From Stomoxys calcitrans (Eukaryota; Arthropoda; Insecta; Diptera; Muscidae): a stretch of DNA of 64,000 nt. The DNA lies in NCBI RefSeq assembly GCF_963082655.1, contig NC_081553.1, forward strand, positions 206,633,772 through 206,697,771, written 5' to 3'. Made by a program: the position numbers and the translations under genes. Below, in pieces: positions 1 to 11,442 of the stretch. Each line of letters opens with the position of its first letter. Within the stretch, counting starts at the first letter, position 1. Below the pieces are notes generated by a model. The model was not told where the DNA came from, did no database searches, and was given only the letters and a program-made list of their open reading frames with translations.

Positions 1-1363
1 AGATTGAAGGGACGTCTCGACTTTTGGTACCACTTCATGAAGGGCTGTCTACACCGACCAGCCCTTGATGTAAGCATGTTGTGCCCCACTGAAGTTCTTC
101 AGCGTCAGTCCCACCCTCAACTTTAAGTCTACCAATCCTAGACCAATCCTAGATTCGCCCTAAAAAACCTCTCCAGCCATAGCAGAGTTACTTCAAAAGA
201 CTCCTGCAGCATCACGGGATAATCCCTCCGGTCGGCCAATGGCTGTGAATGGCCACCATCGCGTAATCCTTTAGTTGAGGAGACATCTTGACTTCTCATA
301 CTACGTCGTGCAGAGCCGTCTCCACCCCACAGAAGTTCTCCGGAGTCAGGAATACTCTCAATTTTAGGTTTATCAGCCTTTCCAGATTTTGGACAAAAAC
401 CCAGAATATGGGTCAATAACACTTCATAGCGGTCCGCATCTTTAACACCTTGGGGATAAACATCACCCTGACCTCCGAGTCATGGTATGCAGGAAAATTC
501 TAGGCTCGCTCCACAAATCCGCTCCAGCCGTAGCAGAATAACTTCAAGAGAATCCTGCAGCATCGCTGGGATTGCGGTCCAAGGCTGTTATTATTGCTCC
601 TATCTCCACGATGCTAAATGCCTCCTCGATAAGCAGGAAGTTTGCAATCGCATACTCCTTCAGATTGAAGAGACGTCTCGACTTTTGGTACTGCTTCATA
701 GAGGGCCGTCTCCACCGGCCTGCCCTTGAGGTATGCATGTTGTGCACTGAAGTTCTCCAGCATCAGTGTCACTCCCAACTTTAGGTCTTCAGTCCTTCCA
801 GAGTTTTGAGCATAACTGAAAACAGGCTGTTGGGTCAATAACCCTTTGTCGTGGTCCCATCTTTCCCGCCATGGAGAAAAAGGCCACCATGACTTCTCCC
901 CATGTCCTCGGTATGTAGGACAATTCTAGGCTCGGCCTAAACAACTTCTCCAGCCATAGCAGAGTAACTTCAATTTACCCATGCAGTGGGATAATCCCTC
1001 CGGCCTGCTAATTTAAATGGCTGTAATGTACGAAGCGAATGGCTGTGAATGGCCGCCATCGCGTAATCCTTTAGTTGAGGAGACATCTTGACTTCTCATA
1101 CTACGTCGTGCAGAGCCGTCCCCACCGCACTGAAGTTCTCCGGAGTTAGGAATACTCTCAATTTTAGGTCTATCAGCCTTTCCAGACTTGGGACCAAAAC
1201 CCAGAATATGGGTCAATAACCCTTCATCGTAGTGCGCATCTTTAACGCCTTGGGGATAAACACCACCCTGACCTCCGAGGCATGGTATGCAGGAAAACTC
1301 TAGGCTCGCTCTACAAATCCTCTCCAGCAGTAACACAATAACTTCAAGAGAATCCTGCAGCAT
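1..1363 (-). pseudogene. Tandem degenerate LINE reverse-transcriptase fragments (Jockey-like)
   Basis: Read on the minus strand, this stretch repeats pieces of the N-terminal part of a non-LTR reverse transcriptase. Visible segments are FIPKA followed by a YxPIF/LERLxDLK stretch, AQHAYLKGRPVETALYEAV, and KEYAIANFLLIEEAF, which match in order the RT blocks (FIPKAGK, RPISL..LKTLERL, QHAY..G.STETALH, FLDIEGAF) known from Jockey-type LINEs. The catalytic aspartate of the FLDIEGAF block is lost. The same module recurs about four times: the equivalent GACRTCTYGAC site lies near 13, 283, 674 and 1083. Stops and frameshifts separate the blocks, so no copy is functional. The window edge cuts the first copy. 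Clade assignment is from motif memory; RT identity is firm. Confidence 0.75.
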
Positions 1364-2150
1364 CGCTGGGATAACCCATTCGGACAGGCCGATTTAAATG
1401 GCTGTAATGGGCGCTTTTCCCATTAACTATGAGAACTATGTGAACTATGAGAAGATAGTTCATAATGTCACCAATGGAGTCTTCCACAGATGCTGCTCCC
1501 GTAATATCTCATTATTTTTCAACCAATTCTCACTAACTTTGGCCCATGTTCTTATGACTCGCTTTCACCTACCATTCTCCAAGCCTTGCATACCATCCTG
1601 TGAAATGATTCTTGCATCATTTTCATGTCTCGTTCATATGCTTGATTTTGTTTGCCATTTTTACTTCCGTAGAAGAATGTTGTATTTATGCCAGTTGGTT
1701 GTGCAAGCATGCATGCATGTGTGCCACCGTAAATATGTATGAGTCGTAGAGGTGGTTCGATTATAGCAGATCCACGTGTGTACCATAACACACACACACA
1801 CACACACACTTACATGCATGCTCATTTACATGGATCAATGGAATTCCAGGGAATACCCGGACTAGAGCACATACCATCTCACATTGGTGAAAGCAATCCC
1901 AAAGCAAGTTACAGTTGCAGCCAACCGACAAGGTTCTCCATTTGTGTCTCTCTGATTAACCCAAAAGTAAACCGGGACATTGGGACTTGGCAGTCATGTC
2001 ATAACAGTTGTCGGTAATGGGTGTGGGAGGCGGGTGATGGGGGTAATGGTGTGCTTCATCAATCTGCTTCCCTCTATTGAAGTGATGAAAATCAAGTGCA
2101 TCATCACCCATGCTTCCAACAGAGATGCCAAGTATAAATAAATTTTTAAA
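1364..2150. other. Low-repeat stretch, no gene recognised
   Basis: AT-rich DNA with one CA microsatellite. A 114-codon plus-strand ORF (1398-1742) begins inside the preceding RT repeat, has no domain I recognise, and is most likely chance. Confidence 0.5.
1788..1809. repeat. (AC)11 microsatellite
   Basis: Uninterrupted AC dinucleotide run of about 22 bases. Confidence 0.95.
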
Positions 2151-2586
2151 AAACCAGCTGAACCGGGCCCTCTCCTCTGCGCCTTCTTTTAGTTTATATG
2201 GAAAAAAATAATGCATTGAGTATTTTTTTTTTTGGACAATTAAAGAGTTATGAATTCAAGTTATTTAAGTTTGGATGCTAAATGTACTCCATTCTTAAAA
2301 GACTTTTTGTAAGCCTGATATTCCCAGGGGGGTTCAGGGAGTGGGAAGGCCCCCAGGAGTGTGGTTGGTGGGTTTAGGGGCTGGTGTGGACCCCAAAAGC
2401 CGTGATCCCGAAAGTGGGCATGAATTTGGTGCTCTACTTCCAAATACCTTTCATTTGAGCCCCACATACCCATGACCGTCCGATTTAGGGGTGTTTTTTT
2501 GGGGTCACCTCCGTGGTCCCCCAGACACTTGGCCCTGAAAAAAATATCAGCATCGTGATATACTCTCAAATGCCATTTATGCAAAC
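2150..2586 (+). repeat. Family E element, truncated
   Basis: Starts with a degenerate copy of the family E head (CAGCTGAACCGGGCCC for CTAGCTGACCCGGGCCC), followed by CTGCGCCTTCTTTTA and an ACAATTAAAGAG block that also occurs just inside the head of the longer copy at 57428. The rest is GGGG/CCCC-rich unit sequence. The right side is cut by a SINE. Element class is unknown; no coding capacity is seen. Confidence 0.7.
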
Positions 2587-2845
2587 CTTACCGTAGCGCA
2601 GAGGTTAGCATTTCCACCTATGACTCTGAACGCCTGGGTTCAAACCCTGGCGAGACCATCTGAAAAAATGTTCAGCGGTAGTTTTCCCCTCCTAAAGCTG
2701 GCAACATTTGAGAGGTTCTATGCCATGTAAAACTTCTCTCCAAAGAGGTGTCGCACTGTGGCATGCCGTTCGGACTCGGCTATAAAAAGGAGGCCCCTTG
2801 TCATTGAGCTTAAACTAAAATCGGACTGCACTCATTGATATGTGA
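2587..2845 (+). repeat. tRNA-derived SINE, copy 1
   Basis: The head carries a pol III A-box-like TAGCGCAGAGGTTAGCATT and a B box GGTTCAAACCC, as in tRNA genes, followed by a fixed body (CTAAAGCTGGCAACATTTG, CGGACTCGGCTATAAAAAGG, ACTCATTGATATGTGAG). Eight further copies or fragments in this window share this body. The tail of this copy is cut by the MITE that starts at 2847. It is not a tRNA gene: the cloverleaf is degenerate and the body is about 200 bp of non-tRNA sequence. Confidence 0.85.
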
Positions 2846-2846
2846 G

Positions 2847-3079
2847 TGGGGTTGCCCAAAAAGTAATTGCGAATTCATATAGTCGGCATTGACAATTTTT
2901 TTCACAGCTTGTGACTCTGTAATTCCATTCTTTCTTCTCTCAGTTATCAGCTGTTACTTTTAGCTTGCTTTAGAAAAAAAGTGTAAAAAAGTATATTTGA
3001 TTATAGTTCATTCTAAGTTTTATTAAAAATGCATTTACATTATTTTATAAAATCCGCAATTACTTTTTGGGCAACCCAA
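2847..3079 (+). mobile_element. Mariner-like MITE, copy 1
   Basis: Inverted ends of about 30 bp, consensus TTGGGTTGCCCAAAAAGTAA at the tip, with a conserved non-coding interior (TTATCAGCTGTTACTTTTAGC, TTTAGAAAAAAAGTGTAAAA). TA follows the right end. The tips resemble mellifera-type mariner ends as I remember them. No transposase is encoded. It sits in the tail of the adjacent SINE. Confidence 0.9.
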
Positions 3080-3204
3080 TATATCTGCAAGATTTCAATA
3101 TCGGTTGTGATTTGGATATTCCTCCCTTATGTAGCCGTAGTAGCAGCAATTTTCAAACGATCTGTTCGAAAAAAGTCCATATACACATATCTATTGCCCA
3201 AATT

Positions 3205-3272
3205 TATAATTGTAGGGAAGGTGTAGGGTATTATATAGTCAGCTCAGCCCGGCTTTTGCCTCTCCTTACTGG
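3205..3272 (+). repeat. Family C terminal fragment
   Basis: Short piece matching the hairpin end of family C: GGTGTAGGGTATTATATAG, then a degenerate GTC-pyrimidine/CCCGGC hairpin, then TTTTGCC and CCTTACTGGTTTT. Confidence 0.7.
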
Positions 3273-3314
3273 TTTTCAATTTCTGTTGGATTGTCATGCT
3301 ATGTTTAAATTTTA

Positions 3315-5782
3315 GTATACCCACCACCGAAGGAGGGGGTATATTCATTTTGTCATTCCGACTGCAACACATCGAAATATCCATTTCCGACCCTATAAAG
3401 TAGATATATTCTTGATCAGCGTAAAAATCTAAGACGATCTAGACATGTCTGTCCGTCTGTCTGTTGAAATCACGCTACACTCATCAAAAATAGAGATATT
3501 GAGCTGAAACATTGCGCAGATTCTTTTTTTGTCCATAAGCAGGTTAAGTTTGAAGATGGGCTATATCGGACTATATCTTGATATAGCCCCCATATAGACC
3601 GATCCGCCGATTAAGGGTCTTAGGCCAATAAAAGCCACATTTATTGTCCGATTTTGCTGAAATTGAGTTGTGTTAGGCCCTTCGACATCCTTCGTTAATT
3701 TGTCCCTGATCGGTCCAGATTTGGTTATAGCTGCCATATAGACCGATCCTCCGATTGAGGGTCCTAGGTCCATAAAAGCCACACTTATTATCCGATTTTG
3801 CTGAAATTTGGGAAAGTGAGTTGTGTTTGGCCCTACGACATCCATCATCAATTTGGCTTAGATCGGTCCAGGTTGGGATATAGCTGCGATGTATACCTAT
3901 CCTCCGATTTAGGGTCTTAGGCCCATAAAAGCCACATTTATTATCCGATTTTGCTGAAATTTGGGGCAGTGAGTTGTGTTAGGCCTTTCGACATCTTTCT
4001 TCTATTTGGCTCTGATCGGATCAGATTTCCATATAGCTGCCATATAGACCGATCTTTCGATTTAAGGTTTTGGACCCATAAAATGCTCATTTATTATCCG
4101 ATGTCTCCGAAATTTGGGACAGTGAGTTGTGTTAGGCCCTTCGACATTCTTCTTTTATTTCATTCAGATCGGTCCAGATTTTGATATAGCTGTCTTATAG
4201 ACCGATCCGCCGATTTAGGGTCTTAGGCCCATAAAAGCTATATTTATTATCCGATTTTGCTGAAATTTGGGAAAGTGAGTTGTGTTTGGCCCTTCGACAT
4301 CCTTCGTCAATTTGGCTTAGATCGGTCTAGATTTGGATATAGCTGCGATATATACCGATCCTCCGATTTAGGGTCTTAGGCCCATAAAAGCCACATTTAA
4401 TATCCGATTTTGCTAAAATTTGGGACAGTGAGTTGTGTTAGGCCCTTCGACATCCTTCGTTAATTTGTCCCGGATTGGTCCAGATTTGGTTATAGCTGCC
4501 ATATAGACCGATCCTCCGATTTAGGGTCCTAGGTCCATAAAAGCCACATTTATTATTCGATTTTGCTGAAATTTAAGACGGTGAGTTGTGTTAGGCCCCT
4601 CGACATCCTTTATTAATTTTGCCCGGTTCGGTCTAGATTTGGATATAGCTGCCATATAGACCAATTCTCCAATTTAGGGTCTTAGGCCAATAAAAGCCAC
4701 ATTTATTATCCGATTTTGCTAAAGTTTGGGACAGTGAGTTATGTTAGGCCCCTCGACATCATTCTTCAATTTCGCACAGATCAGTCCAGATTTGGATATA
4801 GCTGCCATATAGACCGATCTCTCTGTTTTAGGTTTTGGGGCCGTAAAAAGCGTATTTATTGACCGATGTCGCCGAAATTTGGGACAGTGAGTTGTCTTAG
4901 ACCCGTCGACATCGTTTTACAATTTCACTCAGATCGGTGCAGATTTGGATATAGCTGCCATATAGACCGATCTTTCGATTTAAGGTTTTGGACACATAAA
5001 ATGCGCATTCATTATCCGATGTCGCCGAAATTTGGGACAGTGAGTTGTGTTAGACCCTTCGGCATCCTTCTTCAATTTGGCCCAGATCGGTTCAGATTTG
5101 GATATAGCTGCCATATAGACCGATCTCTCGGTTTTAGGTCTTGGCGCCATAAAACCCCCATTTATTATTCGATTTTGCTGAAATTTAAGACGGTGAGTTG
5201 TGCTAGGCCCCTCGACTTCCTTCGTTAATTTGTGCCGGATCGGTCCAGATTTGGTTATAGCTGCCATTTAGACCGATCCTCCGATTTAGGGTCTAAGGCC
5301 CATAAAAGCCACATTTATTATTCGATTTTGCTGAAATTTGGGACAGAGAGTTAGGTTAAGCCCCTACACATATTTCTGCAATTAGGTCTAGATCGATCAA
5401 GATTTGCATATAGCTGCCATATAGACCGACATCTCGATTTAAAGTCCTGGCCCCAAAAATAGCCCGTTTATAATCCGTTTTTAGTTAAAATTTCACACAT
5501 TGACTTATGTTAGGCTTTTCGACATCCATGTTGTACATGGTTCAGATCGGTTATCTTTTAGATAAAGCTTGAAAAAAGACCAATATTTTGTTATACACAA
5601 TTGAACAATGACTCGTACTTATTAGTATTTTGTCCGAATCGGATCATATTTCGATATAACTGGTATGGGACATAAGGTATGCAATTTTCACCGAATTTCG
5701 ATGAAAGGTAGTTTACATATATACCCGAGGTGGTGGGTATCCAAAGTTCGGCCCGACCGAACTTAACGCCTTTTTACTTGTT
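3315..5782 (+). repeat. Family A element, long tandem array (about 13 units)
   Basis: Left end TATACCCACCACCGAAGG, a (GTCY) run at about 3446 (GTCTGTCCGTCTGTCTGTTG), then units whose TATAG core falls at 3726, 3879, 4032, 4185, 4338, 4491, 4643, 4797, 4950, 5103, 5256 and 5409, i.e. almost exactly 153 bp apart. The right end carries the palindrome AGTTCGGCCCGACCGAACTT and finishes in TTTTTACTTG. Structure fits Helentron-associated, DINE-1/mini-me-like non-autonomous elements ((GTCY)n plus about 150-bp internal repeats); that class name is my inference. Open frames here only reflect the 153-bp period being divisible by three. Confidence 0.85.
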
Positions 5783-7057
5783 TATCTTTACAATTTAGGA
5801 TTCTGCCTGAAGGCTGCCTACTTTTCGAATACAACGAGTTGCAGGGTATATACACCGAGTCATTCTGATAAAGTGCGCCAAAAGAGGGTTCGGAATAATT
5901 GTTTAATTTATTGCAAAATAACATATGAAAAATTACTTAAAAAAAAATATTCGTTTTTATTTTCCCATGTGATGATAAAACATTTGTTTTTACATATGTA
6001 AATAAGTTTAGCTCGGCTTGGCCGACTCTTGTATACCCTTCACCATGGATTGCAGTCGCCATATACCTTGTATGACTTCTCTTTATAGACAGAAAGAAGA
6101 TCTTTTGAAGTACGTTTTTATCTTCCAATTTTCACAACACATCTTGGCCATATAGGTTCCTAAATAGATATCCCCCCATATAGATCGATCCTTCCATTGT
6201 AATACTTGAGTCCTTAAAAGTCGTTGTCTTGCCTTCCACTGCCCCTGTTAAGCCTATTGATGGCTGTGACGTTTTTCCTTTGCATTCCAAAAAAAAAAAA
6301 AAATGTTCCAGCCAAAGTGCCATCTCGCTGGCTAGCTGGCAGCATGAATGAGTGGCATTGTCGTTGCATTTCATTACAACTGCAAACATGACCCACATCT
6401 ATGGCTGGCAAATGTTGGGTGGTGTATCTATCGTCCTGTCAATGGCAGCAGAAAAAGCAATAGCTTTCAAGCTTCATCAGCCTTGTCAGCATCTGCACCA
6501 TGCACCATTTTCCCTCCATTGCAGTGGGCACCATTTACATCGTTGTCCATCTTTTAAAGACAACAAGATGGGGAACCTATTGGCCCATCTTCGATGCATT
6601 TGTTGGCATTTGAACCATGGTTGGTATTCTTTTTTGCATCTTTCAATTTTGCCAAGATAAAACCCAAGAACAAGAAACCATTAGAGAACGTATGTAAGTA
6701 AGAACTACTCACACTCATTGTTGGCATATCGTAAAAATTCTAGCTATTTACTATGAACCCAATTGAATATCTGTCTTTTACCCATTTGTATGTACATTAA
6801 TATGGGTAACACAGGGAATGCTCCGTAAGTTGTAAATCATATGGGAAAATTGAAAAAATAAATCAACACAAAGATGAAATATGATTTAAGACTGAATTAT
6901 GGCAAAGAAAAAAATCAAATAGATTGTCATGAATTGGAAACTTTCCACAGTCAATAAAGAAGGTCACTGAAACGTTTCTAAGAGAAATGTTGGCGGAGAC
7001 AAGTAAACATTTAGGGGAATGACAGCAAAGTTGGAAGTATAAACTTTGAATATGAAA
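5783..7057. other. Mostly low-repeat DNA with a degenerate A/B-like fragment
   Basis: Around 6005-6200 an A/B-like head is recognisable: a small palindrome CTCGGCTTGGCCGA, then TATACCCTTCACCATGG and a CATATAG-ATCGATCC unit remnant. The rest shows a 15-base A run near 6290 and no gene or transposon domain that I recognise. Confidence 0.5.
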
Positions 7058-7390
7058 ACCTGGAAAGGCAAAAGTCGGGAGGAGCCGACCAATTTTGAGC
7101 CGTGGCAAATTTTTAGCCGATCGGTTGAAAATTGTAATTACTACAGCCATTGATTAGATTTTTACTAAAATCAAGAGCGTTCGTCCTTGGACCAAAAGAA
7201 TGACATGTGCAAAATTTCGTGATGATTGGGCGACAAATACGACCTGCACTTTGATTACAAGAATACATGGACTCACAGACGGACTGGCTAAATTGAAGCA
7301 GAAGTTGATTCTGAGTAGACCGGTATACTTGTCAATGGGTCTAGCTCTTCTCCTTGTTAGCGTTGCAAACAAATGCACACACAAGGGGGG
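7058..7390 (-). repeat. Degenerate family C-related element
   Basis: The left side matches the C hairpin end (GGCAAAAGTCGGGAGGAGCC). The right side matches the C (GTCY)-end in reverse: CGACCTGCACTTTGATTAC, a CAGACGGAC run and TCAATGGGTCTAGCTCTTC. The tandem middle is lost. Confidence 0.6.
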
Positions 7391-7426
7391 TGTAGGGTGT
7401 AAACACCGACTTGCAAATTGGAAATG

Positions 7427-7729
7427 TTTGCCCATGAACATTCCACTAAGGAACAGGGGCAAACTTCTCACATATCAATGAGTGCAGTCTGATTCAAGTT
7501 TAAGCTCAATGATAAGGGGCCTCCTTTTTATAGCCGAGTCCTAACGGCGTGCCGCAGTGCGGACCCCTTTTTGGAGAGAAGTTTTACATGGCATATTACC
7601 TCACAAATGTTGCCAGCATTAGAAGGGGAAAGCCACCGCTGTAAATGTTTTCTAATGGTCTCGCCAGGATTCGAACCCAGGCGTTCAGCGTCATAGGCAG
7701 ACATGCGCCTCTGCACTATGGTGGCCTCC
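7427..7729 (-). repeat. tRNA-derived SINE, copy 2 (near full length)
   Basis: Minus-strand copy about 300 bp long. The head is at 7729 (GGAGGCCACCATAGTGCAGAG) with the B box at 7668-7678 (GGTTCGAATCC on the minus strand), and the tail is at 7427. The 3' tail contains TTTGCCC...GGGCAAAC arms flanking a TTCCTTAGTGGAA core, so it can fold into a stem-loop. This is one of the best copies for defining the family. Confidence 0.88.
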
Positions 7730-7911
7730 AGATCAGCATGGCCGAACTTAATACATTATTACTTGGTTTTATTCCCTAGACTTAGACCCACTCGAATGAG
7801 ATATTTTTCTTATGGAATATGTTTCTTTACTCGTTTAAATCATGTTTATATGTATGAGACGCTTTTATGCCACCAGCTACAGTCCATTTGCTGTTCAAAA
7901 GGGATACGGAA

Positions 7912-7941
7912 GGTGTGTGTGCGTGTGTGTGTGTGTTTGTG
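7912..7941. repeat. (GT)n microsatellite
   Basis: GT run interrupted once by GC and once near its end by TT. Confidence 0.9.
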
Positions 7942-8173
7942 GGGATAAAAGTGAATGTGGCCGTATTAGTCTTGTGTTCTGTTTTGTTTACAAAATAGCT
8001 TTCAGTTTGCTCTCTCAACTGTCCAAACAAATAAAAGGAATACAGTGGTCAAGAAAAAACGGTAGTAAAAGACGAAAAATATTGGATGAGGATTTCAATA
8101 TTATTCTTAGATGATATTTGAAAAATAAAATTCTTGGGAAAAAATTAATAATTTAAAAACAAGCCACAAGTTA

Positions 8174-9365
8174 AAACGTGCTAAGTTCGGCCTGGCTAAA
8201 TCTTCCATAACCTATATCTCTTTATAGGCAAGCCAAAGATATTGGATAATAATTGCTATGCTATTATAATCATAACGAGGCCCAAATTGGTTTGGTTTGG
8301 TTTGGCTATTGGAGACCAAAGTAGAAGCCTTTAAGCACAATTTCAGTTAAATCGGAGTATAATTGAGTTATATTAGGTTGTTAACCGATTAAGACCATAC
8401 GAAATGAAATAAAATTTCGCACGACGTGTTTTATTATGATATCCAACAACTGTGCCAAGTATTGTTCAAATCGGTTCATAACTAGATATAGCTGCCATAT
8501 AAACCGATCTGCGGTCTTGACTTCTTGAGCCTCTAGAGGGCGCAATTCTTATCTGATTGGAATGAAATTTTGCACGACGTGTTTTGTTATGATATCCAAC
8601 AACTTTGGCAAGTATGGTTCATATCGGTCCATGTTTTGATATAGCTGCCATATAAACCGATCTTGGGTCTTGACTTCTTGAGCCTCTAGAGTGCGCAGTT
8701 CTTCTTCGATTTGAATGAATTTTGGCACGTAGTATTTTGTTATGACATCCAACAACTGTGCCAAGTATGGTTCAAATCGGTCCATAACCTGATATAGCTG
8801 TCATATAAACAGATCTGGGGATTTTACTTCTTGAGCTTCTAGAGGGCGCAATTCCTATCCGATTTGGCTGAAATTTTGCATGACGTATTTTATTTTTACT
8901 TTCAACAACTGTGTCAAATAACGTTCAAATCGGTCCATAAGCTGATATAGCTGCCATATAAACCGATCTGGAATCTTGACTTCTTGAGCCTCTAGAGGGC
9001 GCAATTCTTCTCCGATTTGAATGAATTTTGGCACGTAGTATTTTGTTATGATATCCAACAACTGTGCCAAGTATGGTTCAAATCTGTCCATAACCTGATA
9101 TAGCTGCCATATTAACCGGTCTTGGGTCTTGACTTCTTAAGCCCCTAGAGGGCGCAATTCTTATCCGATTTGACTGAAATTTTGCACGTAGTGTTTTGAT
9201 ATCACTTACAATAACTGTGGTAAGTATGGTTCAAATCGGTTCATAACTAGATATAGCTGCCATATAAACCGATCTGCGGTCTTGACTTCTTGAGCCTCTA
9301 GAGGGCGCAATTCTTATCCGATTTGCCTAAAATTTTGTCTCATAACCATCAACATACATGTTTGT
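8174..9365 (+). repeat. Family B element, left part, interrupted by family A
   Basis: 153-bp units with the B signature (CATATAAACCGATCT, CTTGACTTCTTGAGCCTC, TAGAGGGCGCAATTCTTATC). A short B-type palindrome remnant at 8174-8220 (CGTGCTAAGTTCGGCCTGGC) is in the opposite orientation and may be a separate piece. The expected (GTCY)n left end is missing. The array breaks off at CATACATGTTTGTTA and its continuation resumes at 11131, after the family A insertion. Confidence 0.8.
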
Positions 9366-11130
9366 TATACCCACCACCGAAGGATGGGGGTATATTCATT
9401 TTGTCATTCCGTTTGCAACACTTTGAAATATCCATTTCCGATCCTATAAAGTATGTATATTCTTGATCAGCGTACAAATCTAAGACGATCTAGAAATGTC
9501 CGTCCGTTTGTCCGTCTGCCTGTTGAAATCACGCTACAGTCTTTAAAAATAGAGATATTGAGCTGAAATTTTGCACAGATTCTTTGTTTGTACATAAGCA
9601 GTCTAAGTTCGGAGATGGGCAATATCGGACTATATTTTGATATAGCACCCATATAGACCGATCGGCCGATTTAGGGTCTTAGGCCCATAAAAGCCACATT
9701 TATTACCCGATTTTGCTGAAATTTGGGACAGTGAGTTGTGTTAGGCCCTTTGACATCCTTCGTCAATTTGGCTCAGATCGGTCCAGATTTGGATATAGCT
9801 GCCATATAGAGCGATGCTCCAATTTAGGGTCTAAGGCCAATAAAAGCCACATTTATTATCCGATTTCGCTGAAATGCGGGACTGTGAGTTGTGTTAAGCC
9901 CTTCGGCTTCCTTCGTGAATTTGGCCCAGATCGGTTCAGTTTTGGATATAGCTGCCATATAGACCGATCCTCCGATTTAGGGTCTTAGGCCCACAAAAGG
10001 CACATTTATTATCCGATTTTAATGAAATTCGGGAGAGTGAGTTGTGTAAGGCCCTTCGAAAACCCTACATCAATTTGGCCTAGATCGGCCCAGATTTGGA
10101 TATAGCTGCCATATAGACCGATCCTCCGATTTATGACGTTAGTCCCATAAAAGCCACATTTATTATCCGATTTTGCTGAAATTTGGGACAGTGAGTTGTG
10201 TTAGGCCCTTCGACATATCTCTTCAATTTGGCTCAAATCGGTCCAGATTTGGATATAGCTGCCATATAAATTGATTTCTTGATTTAAGGTTTTGGGCCCA
10301 TAAAATGCTCATTTATTGTCCGATGTCGCCGAAATTTGGGACAGTAAGTTAAGTTAAGCCCCTTGATATACTTCTGCAATATCGCACAGATCGGTCAAGA
10401 TTCAGATATAGCTGACATATAGACCGATATCTAAGTTTTAGGTTTTGGGACAATAAAAGGCGCATTTATTGTCCGATGTCATCGAAATTTGGGACACAGA
10501 GTTGTGTAAGGGCCATCAACATCGTTATTCAATTTGGCCCAGGTCGGTTCAGATTTGGATATAGCTGCCATATAGACCGATATCTCGATTTAAGGTTTTG
10601 GGCCCGTAAAAGAGGCATTTATTGTCCGATTTCGCCGAAATTTGGGACAGTGCTTTGTTCGACATTTTTATGCAACTTGGCCCAAATCGGTCCAGATTTG
10701 TATATAGCTGCCACGTTGACCGATATCTCGATGTAAGTCTTTGCCGCATAAAAGGCGCATTTATAATCCGATTTCACTGAAATTTGACACAGTGACTTAT
10801 GTTAGGCTTTTCGACATCCGTGTCGTATATGGTTCAGATCGGTTTATTTTTAGATATAGCTATTGTGCTTATAGTATTTGGTCCAAATCGGAATATATTT
10901 TGATATAACTGATATGGGACATATGGCATATGGTTCAGATTGGTTTATTTTTAGATATAGCTATTGTGCTTATTAGTATTTAGTCCAAATCGGAACATAT
11001 TCTGATATAGCTGATATGGGACATAAGGTATGAAATTTTCACCGAATTTTGACGAAAGGTGGTTTACATATATACCCGAGGTGGTGGGTATCCAAAGTTC
11101 GGCCCGGCCGAACTTAATGCCTTTTTACTT
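9366..11130 (+). repeat. Family A element nested in family B
   Basis: Complete by its ends: TATACCCACCACCGAAGGAT on the left with (GTCY)n near 9498, and the AGTTCGGCCCGGCCGAACTT palindrome plus TTTTTACTT on the right. It sits precisely between two halves of a B element. Near the right end, about 90 bp (the GATCGGTTTATTTTTAGATA region, 10848-10990) is tandemly duplicated. Confidence 0.85.
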
Positions 11131-11442
11131 ATTATAGTCTGAATCGGTCTATAGCCTTATACAGATTCTATATAAACCGATCTCTCTATTTTACTTCTTG
11201 AGCCCCCAAAGAGAGCAATTCTTATTCGAATTGGCTGACATTTTACACAGGTCTTCAACATATAATTTAATTGTGGTCCCAAATGGACCATATCTTGATA
11301 TCGCTCCAAGAGCAGAGCAAATGTTTTTTTTTTATCCTTATTTAGCCTAAGAAGAGATGCCGGGAAAAGAACTCGACAAATGCGATGCATAGTGGAGGGT
11401 ATATAAGATTCGGCCCGGCCAAACTTGGCCCGCTTTTACTTG
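11131..11442 (+). repeat. Family B element, right part
   Basis: Continues the B sequence interrupted at 9365: TATAGTCTGAATCGGTCTAT, then the non-tandem B terminal section, the motif AGAGATGCCGGGAAAAGAAC, GGTATATAAGATTCGGCCC, and the end CGCTTTTACTTG. Confidence 0.85.

Noticed and set aside
2587..2660. Candidate tRNA gene with A and B boxes
   Set aside because: No consistent cloverleaf or anticodon stem. The same head is attached to a conserved SINE body in many places.
3315..5782. CRISPR-like regular repeat spacing
   Set aside because: Units are 153-bp direct tandem repeats without unique spacers, in a eukaryotic transposon context.
8549..9091. Open frames encoding a 51-residue tandem repeat (MDRFEPYLAQLLD…IWQLYQ)
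   Set aside because: They arise because the family B unit is 153 bp, a multiple of three. Similar frames occur on both strands of A, B and C elements, with random stops and no start or splice context.
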